DNA from: Agapanthus africanus
Lineage: Eukaryota > Streptophyta > Magnoliopsida > Asparagales > Amaryllidaceae
Reading direction: 5' to 3'
NCBI GenBank assembly: GCA_030015575.1
Contig: CM057338.1
Location: 310,313,827 to 310,377,826 of the forward strand
DNA length: 64,000 bases
The notes beneath the pieces are model-generated. The model saw only the letters and a program-made list of their open reading frames with translations, had not been told where the DNA came from and searched no databases. Each line of letters starts with the position of its first letter. Position 1 is the first letter of the stretch. Position numbers and translations under genes: made by a program. This document shows positions 56,820-64,000 of the stretch, piece after piece.

Positions 56820-57060
56820 TTGCGCGCGCGAGTTGGGGTTCGGCAGGGGTCGCGGTCGGGGTCGGGGTCGGGGTTGGGGTTAAGGTTAGGGTTGGGGTTC
56901 GGCTGCTGCTGGGGCTGGGGCTGGGGTTAGGGTTTGCCTTAGGGTTGGTGTTGGGGTTTAGCTGGCCGCGCTGGGGTTAGGGTTAGGTTGGGGCTGGGCT
57001 GGGCTGGGCTGGGGCTGGGGCTGGGGCTGGGGCTAGGGTTAGGTTGGGGTTAACACGTGG
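56820..57060 (+). repeat. Telomere-like G-rich tract in the E2 first intron
   Basis: GGGGTCGGGG, GGGTTAGGGTTGGGG and GGGCTGGGGCTGGGG units on the sense strand, the counterpart of 5944-6300. Frames of Gly/Val/Leu here are artefacts. A short GGGGTTAGGGTTAGG also lies at 57254. Confidence 0.85.
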
Positions 57061-57069
57061 GGAGTTGGA

Positions 57070-57205
57070 AAAAAACAAGAAAATGAAAGAGTAATGAATG
57101 TGAGAAATTAAGAATGAGAACAATTGCACAACAAATTTGTTGACAAGAAAATGAGAGAGTAATGAATGTGAGAAATTAAGAATGAGAACAATTGCACAGA
57201 GAAAG
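57070..57205 (+). repeat. Direct duplication of about 70 bp in the E2 intron
   Basis: AGAAAATGAAAGAGTAATGAATG... and AGAAAATGAGAGAGTAATGAATG..., two copies through GAGAACAATTGCACA. I do not see it in E1 or E3. Confidence 0.85.
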
Positions 57206-57850
57206 CTATGCTTGACTAGGGGGGATGGTTCTATGTGCTTTCAGAGAGCAACTTGGGGTTAGGGTTAGGTGGATTGATGACAACAAAATACCATAATTTA
57301 TAACTATATTACTCATCTAATGTGTATGACATGTGAAAGCTAGATGAAGGTCGAGGCAAGCACAACAAATTTGTTTGATGGGACAATGTCAATAGGAGCT
57401 CAATGCTATTTGGAAAAATAATAATTCAAAGACATAGTGGAGTTTCCGATTGGTGGCATGGACTAGTTTGATGTATGTAGTTGGTTTGATTTATGAAAAA
57501 ATGGGGAGACAACATGCATGTATGCATATAGGTAACATCTGTCAATATGCCATATCCAGACCGCAATCTATTTTTGCCTATTGGCTAATATGAAAATATC
57601 GGCCCGCGTATATGACATAATCAAAGTTGTTAAATCTTGATACGGTTTGTGTTTCGTTTTTTTATTTATCAGTTCTATCAATGTTGCGTATAACGTTTTA
57701 TGATATCAGTATCCTACATTTGTAGTTTTAATTGTTGATTGTTATAGATGAATACCATTGCAATAATAGTTTTTGGTTGATGAATGCTATTGCAATGTAG
57801 GATGATCAGTTCTATCAATCTTGATCTCAATGGTTTAAAATCATGTTACA
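57206..57850. other. E2 first-intron sequence without genes
   Basis: AT-rich element sequence. About 57690-57780 mirrors E1 5500-5580. No gene or other site seen. Confidence 0.55.
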
Positions 57851-58001
57851 CATACAACACGAATGCACAACAAACGCATAATTAGAGAGCGACTCGAGAT
57901 ATTCAGGTTAAAACCAATATATGATACCCGATGATAATATGAAACCTTCATATTCCCATCGATACTCATATATGAAACTAAAAGCGCCACTTAGTCCCCG
58001 T

Positions 58002-58190
58002 CTATCGGTTAACATACGTGCGATGCTCGTCGTGACCTAGAACTATACGAAGGTTGTTAAATATCGGACAGTAAACCTCGATATTAACAACTGTCGTATA
58101 GTCTACGCGACGAGAAAATTCAATCGTATGGTAACCCATAGATTTGTCTAGTGTGGACAAGTTAAGAATGTATAAAGCAAACGCCTTCAT
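58002..58190 (-). CDS. 62-codon repeat-unit ORF, E2 copy 1
   Basis: MKAFALYILNLS to HDEHRTYVNR, same frame and length as in E1, minus strand and thus antisense to the E2 transposase. Confidence 0.3.
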   Translation of the reverse strand: MKAFALYILNLSTLDKSMGYHTIEFSRRVDYTTVVNIEVYCPIFNNLRIVLGHDEHRTYVNR

Positions 58191-58601
58191 TCACTTTTGT
58201 TTTCATCCGTTTCGAGATATTTCGTCGGTACCTTTCCGCTGGTTCTCCGTGTACAAAGATAGATTAGATGTTCATTTCAACGTTGTTTCACAGCTTTGAA
58301 ATGATTATCTATTCTATTATAGTGTACTCGGAGAACAGCGGGGAGGTGCTGCCGAAATTTACTCGAAACGGTTGAAAGCACAAGTGATGGGCGTTCGCTC
58401 TATACATTCTTAATGGGATAGAAGCCTACCCCCGACAGCCGGAACACACACATACAACAAGAATACACAACAAACGCATAATTAGAGTGCGATTCGAGAT
58501 GTTCGGGTTAAAACCAATATATGATACTCGATGATAATATGAAACCTTCATATTCCCATCGATACTCATATATGAAACTAAAAGCGCCACTTAGTCCCCG
58601 T

Positions 58602-58790
58602 CTATCGGTTAACATACGTGCGATGCTCGTCGTGACCTAGAACTATATGAAGGTTGTTAAATATCGGACAGTATAGCTCGATACTAACAACCGCCGTATA
58701 GTCTACGCGACGAAAAAATTCAATCGTATGGTAACCCATAGATTTGTCCCGTGTGGACAAGTTAAGAATGTATAAAGCAAACGCCTTCAT
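58602..58790 (-). CDS. 62-codon repeat-unit ORF, E2 copy 2
   Basis: As 58002-58190, with small changes (FFRRVDYTAVV, NNLHIVLGH). Start and stop kept. Confidence 0.3.
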   Translation of the reverse strand: MKAFALYILNLSTRDKSMGYHTIEFFRRVDYTAVVSIELYCPIFNNLHIVLGHDEHRTYVNR

Positions 58791-59201
58791 TCACTTGTGT
58801 TTTCATCCGTTTCGAGATATTTCGTCGGTACCTTTCCGCTGGTTCTCCATGTACAAAGATAGATTAGATGTTCATTTCAACGTTGTTTCACAGCTTTGAA
58901 ATGATTATCTATTCTATTATAGTGTACTCGGAGAACAGCGGGGAGGTGTTGCCGAAATTTACTCGAAACGGTTGAAAGCACAAGTGATGGGCGTTCGCTT
59001 TATACATTCTTAATGGGATAGAAGCCTACCCCCGACAGCCGGAACACACACATACAACAAGAATACACAACAAACGCATAATTAGAGAGCGATTCGAGAT
59101 GTTCGGGTTAAAACCAATATATGATACTCGATGATAATATGAAACCTTCATATTCCCATCGATACTCATATATGAAACTAAAAGCGCCACTTAGTCCCCG
59201 T

Positions 59202-59390
59202 CTATCGGTTAACATACGTGCGATGCTCGTCGTGACCTAGAACTATACGAAGGTTGTTAAATATCGGACAGTATAGCTCGATACTAACAACCGTCGTATA
59301 GTCTACGCGACGAGAAAATTCAATCGTATGGTAACCCATAGATTTGTCCCGTGTGGACAAGTTAAGAATGTATAAAGCAAACGCCTTCAT
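59202..59390 (-). CDS. 62-codon repeat-unit ORF, E2 copy 3
   Basis: As 58002-58190, with STRDKSMGYHTIEFS. Start and stop kept. Confidence 0.3.
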   Translation of the reverse strand: MKAFALYILNLSTRDKSMGYHTIEFSRRVDYTTVVSIELYCPIFNNLRIVLGHDEHRTYVNR

Positions 59391-62147
59391 TCACTTGTGT
59401 TTTCATCCGTTTCGAGATATTTCGTCGGTACTTTTCCGCTGGTTCTCCATGTACAAAGATAGATTAGATGTTCATTTCAACGTTGTTTCACAGCTTTGAA
59501 ATGATTATCTATTCTATTACACTGTACTCGGAGAACAGCGGGGAGGTGCTGCCGAAATTTACTCGAAACGGTTGAAAGCACAAGTGATGGGCGTTCGCTC
59601 TATACATTCTTAATGGGATAGAAGCCTACCCCCGACAGCTGGAACACACGTGCGATAATTTATTCATATATGAAACTAAAAGCGCCACTTAGTCCCCGTC
59701 TATCGGTTAACATACGTGCGATAATTTATTCTTTTCAGCGACAAACGCACACACAAAGCATATACACGGATTTTCTCCTTTGTCAGTAACTATCCCGTTC
59801 TTATATTTCTCAATATAGTCAGCATAAACTACAATTTATATGTTATTCAGTCTAACATGGCCCATGAGTACGTCAGAGTTAAGGACTGGATGTATGTGGA
59901 TTGGAAACAACGTATGCAACCTAAGTTTGTCGCAGGAGTTGCTGCTTTCCTTGAATTTGCACGCGCACATAATAAGATCATAATAGAGAAGATTCTCTGT
60001 CCGTGCGATAGATGTGGCAATAAGTACTGGCAGAAGGTAGAATTGGCAGAGCTTCATATTGTAAAACATGGGTTTACTAGACTTTATTCAACTTGGAAAT
60101 ATCACGGGGAAGGAGAAGAATGCAGTACTGTGGTAGAAGAAGAAGGAGAACACGATAATGCGGCAGGAGAAGAAGAAGAATTCGGTAATACGGCAGGAGA
60201 CGGAAATTTATTTCCATCAGAAGAAATGGAGGATATGGTAGAGGCTGCCCTAGGTGAATCTATTCGTAACGAAAATGACATTCATTCCGGTTAAGGACCG
60301 CGTGCGGATAAATATGAAAATTTCATGAATGATGCTAGGAAACCAATTTATGAGAATGCGAAGTATTCCACCCTCTCATGGTTCGTCCAACTTTTTCAGA
60401 TTAAGTGCCTAAATGGATGGAGCAACAAGTCATTCACAATGCTTCTTTCGTTCTTGAAAGATTCTATGCCTCCGGGAAATAATGTGCCCGAAAGCTGGTA
60501 CGAAGCCCAGAAGATGATGTCTGATTTGGGTCTAAAGTGCGAGAAGATTCAAGCATGTCCTAAAAATTGCGTGTTGTACCGGAAAGAGAATTCAGATTTG
60601 AAAGAGTGTCCAACATGCGGAGAGGCCAGGTATAAGCCGAAAGATTCTGATAAGAAGCCTGATATACCTGTGAAGATAGCACGATACTTTCCCATAACAT
60701 AGAGGCTACAGAGGCTATTCAGGTGCAAGAAAACAGCCGAGGCAATAATTTGGCATCACCGTGCTCCTCCAAGAGATAATGGAAAAATGAGCCATCCAAG
60801 AGATTCACCGGCATGGAAGGATTTCGATAGGAGGCACGCAATATTCAGTAGCGATCCTCGCAATGTCCGGCTCGGACTGGCTACCGATGGCTTCTGCCCA
60901 TTCAACTATATGGCTGGAAGTCACAGTACATGGCCCGTTGTAATGATAATTTATAATCTGTCGCCTTGGTTGGCTATGGACCAATCATACTTTATGATGT
61001 CTCTTCTTATCGACGGACCAAACTCACTGGGGAACAATATCGACGTCTATCTCCGACCTCTGATCGAGGAGCTGAAAACTTTGTTCATTGATGGTGTAGA
61101 GACATATGATTCAAACACAAATACAACCTTCATACTGCGTGCGGCTTTAATGTGGACAATTAATGACTTTCCTGCGTATGGAATGCTATCAGGTTGGTCC
61201 GTACATGGTCACAAAGCATGTCCTCATTGCCATGAACACACAACATCAAAATTTTTGAATTTTAGCAGGAAGGTTTGTTATTGCGGCCATCGACGTTTTC
61301 TGCCTCCAGACCACTCCTATAGGTTAGACACGGTTCACTTTGATGGTCATCAGGAGCTTCTTGGACCTCCATCCCCATTGTCCGGAGAGGACGTGACTGC
61401 TAAATGGGATGGTTACAATAACGTGACCTTCGGGATGGATCCGACGAAACAGGTCAAACCACAATATTGGAACAAGTTAAGCATTTTCTTCGAGCTTCCG
61501 TACTGGTCTACAAATTCAGTGCGTCATTGTCTGGACGTCATGCATATAGAGAAGGGAGTATCAGAGCACATACTTAACTTGCTTCTGTGTAAAGACGGGA
61601 AATCGAAAGACAACATGAATGCTCGGATGGATCTACAAGAGTGGGGAATAAGAAGTGAACTGCACCCTAAACCGGTAGCGGGTAAACCGGGCAAGTTTGT
61701 ACTTCCCAATGTCGCTTATCATATGTCACAACCGGAGAAGAAAAGATTCCTGCAGGTGTTGCATGATTTGAAAGTCCTCACAGGTTTCTCAGGATCATTC
61801 AGCAAGAAAATAAAAATTGTGAAGGGCAAGATCGATGGGCTGAAAAGTCATGATCACCATGTTATCATGGAGCACCTTCTTCCATTAGCCCTCAGGACTT
61901 CTCTCCCCGACTCGGTTGGTCTAGTAATCAACGACCTATGTTGTTTTTTCAGGGAGTTGTGTGCTAAAACACTGGAGCTTGCGACGCTGGATAAACTAGA
62001 AAATTCTATTGCGTTGATACTTTGCAAGTTTGAGCGTATTTTCCCACCGTCATTCTTCGATATCATAATACACTTGACGGTTCATCTTGCAACTGAGGCG
62101 AAGTTAGCCGGACCGGTACAATATCGATGGATGTATCCCGTCGAGAG

Positions 62148-62234
62148 GTACGTGTAATTTTTCGTTTCGCGCAATTTATAAATTTATTGTTGTCCTGTAT
62201 GCCCGTATTTATTTATTCAACATATTCTCATTAG
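62148..62234 (+). other. Intron 2 of the E2 transposase gene
   Basis: GTACGTGTAATTTTTCG to CTCATTAG. Splicing gives ..PVER/YLYTLKKYIRNKNRPEG, the usual DUF4218 end. Confidence 0.75.
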
Positions 62235-62495
62235 GTACCTTTACACTCTTAAGAAGTATATACGCAATAAAAATCGACCAGAGGGTTATATCATGCAAGA
62301 TTATCTTCTTGATGAAGCAACCACATTTTGTTCCCGCTATCTGGACGAGAACATTGAGACAAGGCTTAACCGACCACGAAGAATTCAAGACGGGCCATAT
62401 GGTAAAGCCGAGTATAAGAGGGTAGACACTATGTTTATCAACAAGATATACCGGTTTATCTTGCTTAATTGCGCATGTCTTGAACAAATTAGAGA

Positions 62496-62584
62496 GTAAG
62501 TTCTTTTGGATTAATCGTTATATCTGTGTTTGTGTGTGTATGAAATGACATAATATTAATGTCACAATTATTTGTCGAAAACAG
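62496..62584 (+). other. Intron 3 of the E2 transposase gene
   Basis: GTAAGTTCTTTTGG to CGAAAACAG. Splicing completes a Glu codon and reads on into THFNEVREGHPDWNEER. Confidence 0.7.
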
Positions 62585-62684
62585 AACTCATTTTAACGAG
62601 GTACGTGAGGGGCATCCTGATTGGAACGAAGAACGTTTGGAAAAATACCATCAGGATAATTTTTGTGATTGGGTCACAGAGCAT

Positions 62685-62771
62685 GTAAGTTATTCGAATT
62701 ACATTTTATTGCTATCAGTTTTAATCTAAACTTGTATCGTTATGTATTTGTCGTAAAATTTGTTTTGTTAG
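62685..62771 (+). other. Intron 4 of the E2 transposase gene
   Basis: GTAAGTTATTCG to TTTTGTTAG, phase 0, between WVTEH and IHDPNLSASFES. Confidence 0.75.
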
Positions 62772-63537
62772 ATCCACGATCCGAACTTGTCTGCATCATT
62801 TGAGAGTGATTCAAGATATTTAGCTCAATTTCCTAGTATGGAGGTTGCATATTACAAAGGATTTGGTGTCCTTGGATACAAATTCGAAGTTAAGGACATA
62901 GAAACATCTAGAACCACTCAGAATAGTGGGATTGCGACGGTAGGATCGAACGGTGTGATTTACTATGGGTACTTAAATTGTATACTCGGCATCCACTATC
63001 CCGGACGATCAGAACACTTTTATATATTCCAGTGTACTTGGTACGATCCGCGAACCGATACGGACAGGTGGAGAAGCAGTCTTAGGACTTGGAAAGATGA
63101 ATATGGATTGACCAGTGTGAACACACTTCGATTTTACGGTCAGGACGATCCGTTTATCTTTCCGAACCAAGCGTTCCAAGTATACTATTCACAGTGTTTG
63201 AAGCATCCGGGGTGGAGTGTTGTATGCCGATGGAAACCCAGAGATGTCTACGATGTCCTAGAATACGAGGACAGCGATGAGGACGAAGAAGAGAGAAGGC
63301 TTAAAGTGCTCCGACCGTCTGCTTCGAAGGACGTGTTGTCTTCGACCGATCATGAAGTTACGTGGGTTAGAAATGACATCGACGATGAAATCCAAGTAGA
63401 TATGTATGATGCGCCCACGAAACGAAAAAGGTTATCAGTAATGTTATATTATTACTTCATATTTTACGCTCTATACATATATAGTCAATACTTTTAATGA
63501 TTGTCTAATGCGTCCACGAACCGTTTATCTAGATTTG

Positions 63538-64000
63538 ATGATGATGTCGGGAGCAGCGAGGGGCGGCAGGAGCTCCAGCCGCGGCAGAGGCAGAGGCAGA
63601 GCGGTTCTGCCGCCCGGAGTGCTCCGTAGGGAGCTTCAGAGGGCCGGTCTTGCACCTAGAACGGAGACCCCTTCGGATGCCTCCTTCCGTGTGGATTTTG
63701 CCACACCTCCAGGTATACTGCACGCATATCTATTTTGAATGTAATATTACAGATATTCATGCCTGTTTATGTCAAAATTACTTATACTGTCAATATTTGA
63801 TTGTCTAGTTATTGGTGATGCGTCCACATCTGGGACAGAGGCCACCCCTGCTCCTCCAGGTATGTTTATATATCATATAGTGTATGTATATTGATTTAGA
63901 ATGCTATATCATAAATACACACATTCCTTTTGCTCTTACTTAGCAATTTTTATTATTGTCTAGCTGTAGGTGGTGACACCACCGCACCTGTGGGTATGTT
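63538..64000 (+). CDS. E2 second reading frame, N-terminal exons, partial
   Basis: Accessory CACTA protein by position and similarity to E3 46866. ATG at 63538 (two more at 63541 and 63544), only about 40 bases after the transposase stop. Exon 1 (63538-63712) is rich in RGG/GRGR and ends DFATPP. Exon 2 is 63809-63859 (51 nt) and exon 3 is 63964-63993 (30 nt). Junctions are AG/ttattgg, CCAG/gtatgtt, AG/ctgtagg and TGG/gtatgtt. Both short exons are phase 1 and a multiple of three, giving VIGDASTSGTEATPAPPAVG in frame. It runs on beyond the window. Confidence 0.6.

Larger units (their letters stand above)
57850..59720. repeat. Tandem repeat array of 600-bp units in the E2 first intron
   Basis: Three units with exact 600-bp spacing (58002, 58602 and 59202 frame ends), almost identical to each other and in mirror orientation to the E1 array. 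At the right end a piece of about 60 bp (CATATATGAAACTAAAAGCGCCACTTAG to CGTGCGATAATTTATTC) follows a partial unit and restarts the junction sequence. Confidence 0.93.
59857..63499 (+). pseudogene. E2 TNP2-type transposase, four exons, two premature stops
   Basis: CACTA transposase. ATG at 59857. Exon 1 (59857-62147): transposase-associated domain (VRVKDWMYVDW, CPCDRCGN, residues 1-75), acidic linker, Cys cluster (CPKNC, CPTCG), TNP2 core (LATDGFCPFNYMAGSHS, MWTINDFPAYGMLSGW, HGHKACPHCHE) and DUF4218. Exon 2 at 62235-62495, exon 3 at 62585-62684, exon 4 from 62772 with DUF4216 (YYKGFGVLGYKFEVKDIE, YYSQCLKHPGWSVV, RDVYDVLEYED). All junctions are GT-AG and keep frame (ERY/LYTLKKY). Stops at 60292 (Gln in E1) and 60700 (Gln in E1) disable it. 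The rest is well preserved, so the lesions are recent. Confidence 0.93.
56354..64000 (+). mobile_element. CACTA (En/Spm) transposon E2, 5' part
   Basis: TIR CACTAGTAAAATAGGGGG at 56354, subterminal palindromes, leader exon, long intron with G-rich tract and three 600-bp repeats, the TNP2 transposase from 59857, and the start of the second reading frame at 63538. The window ends inside it. The start aligns with E1 (both continue GGGTTGCCCCTACGGA or close). ATA at 56351-56353 may be the target duplication. Confidence 0.9.

Noticed and set aside
56747-56980. Gly/Val-rich frame on the plus strand
   Set aside because: Same cause as at 6075-6302. It also starts inside a probable intron after the CAG/GTGAGT donor.

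Overview
The window is plant nuclear DNA made almost entirely of transposable elements. I see no ordinary host gene, no rRNA gene, no functional tRNA gene and no CRISPR array. The evidence for a flowering plant is the element content: CACTA (En/Spm) transposons with TNP2, DUF4218 and DUF4216 domains, Ty3/gypsy elements with a chromovirus-like integrase tail (Tekay/Del-like), and a Ty1/copia element with a primer binding site for initiator tRNA-Met. GT-AG introns and AT-rich intergenic sequence fit this. The species cannot be named from the sequence.

Layout: two related CACTA elements lie in opposite orientation at the edges, E1 (1-6754, minus, entering from the left) and E2 (56354-64000, plus, leaving on the right). 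Between them is an older minus-strand CACTA element, E3 (6758-8951, 45665-52470 and 55213-55575), which has been used repeatedly as an insertion target. A Ty1/copia element (8952-45664) sits inside the second reading frame of E3. A Ty3/gypsy element A (9731 to about 37250) sits inside the copia 5' LTR. Gypsy element B (20187-34486) sits inside an LTR of A. Gypsy element C (24321-28160), a derivative without coding sequence, sits inside B. This gives five levels of nesting. A separate solo LTR (D, 52471-55212) with a clean GGAGG target duplication lies in the 5' part of E3. A 151-bp end of a further CACTA family (E4, 56203-56353) lies just outside E2.

All elements are damaged. E1 and E2 each carry a near-complete TNP2 transposase broken at different places. 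E1 lacks an intact N-terminus and has a stop before DUF4218. E2 has two stops but a clear four-exon model. The gypsy copies A, A2 and B carry recognisable gag, protease, reverse transcriptase, RNase H and integrase with many stops. The copia element has protease to RNase H but no recognisable gag.

Unusual signals: (1) the gypsy family has at least three short GT-AG introns inside gag, at the gag-protease junction and inside integrase, shared by divergent copies; (2) every complete LTR of that family carries a degenerate tRNA-like module with Pol III A and B boxes; (3) the same LTRs share a 27-residue acidic reading frame; (4) the long first intron of the CACTA family holds about 600-bp tandem repeats, each with a 62-codon antisense frame open in all seven copies, plus a G-rich telomere-like tract; (5) the second CACTA reading frame uses very short phase-matched exons.
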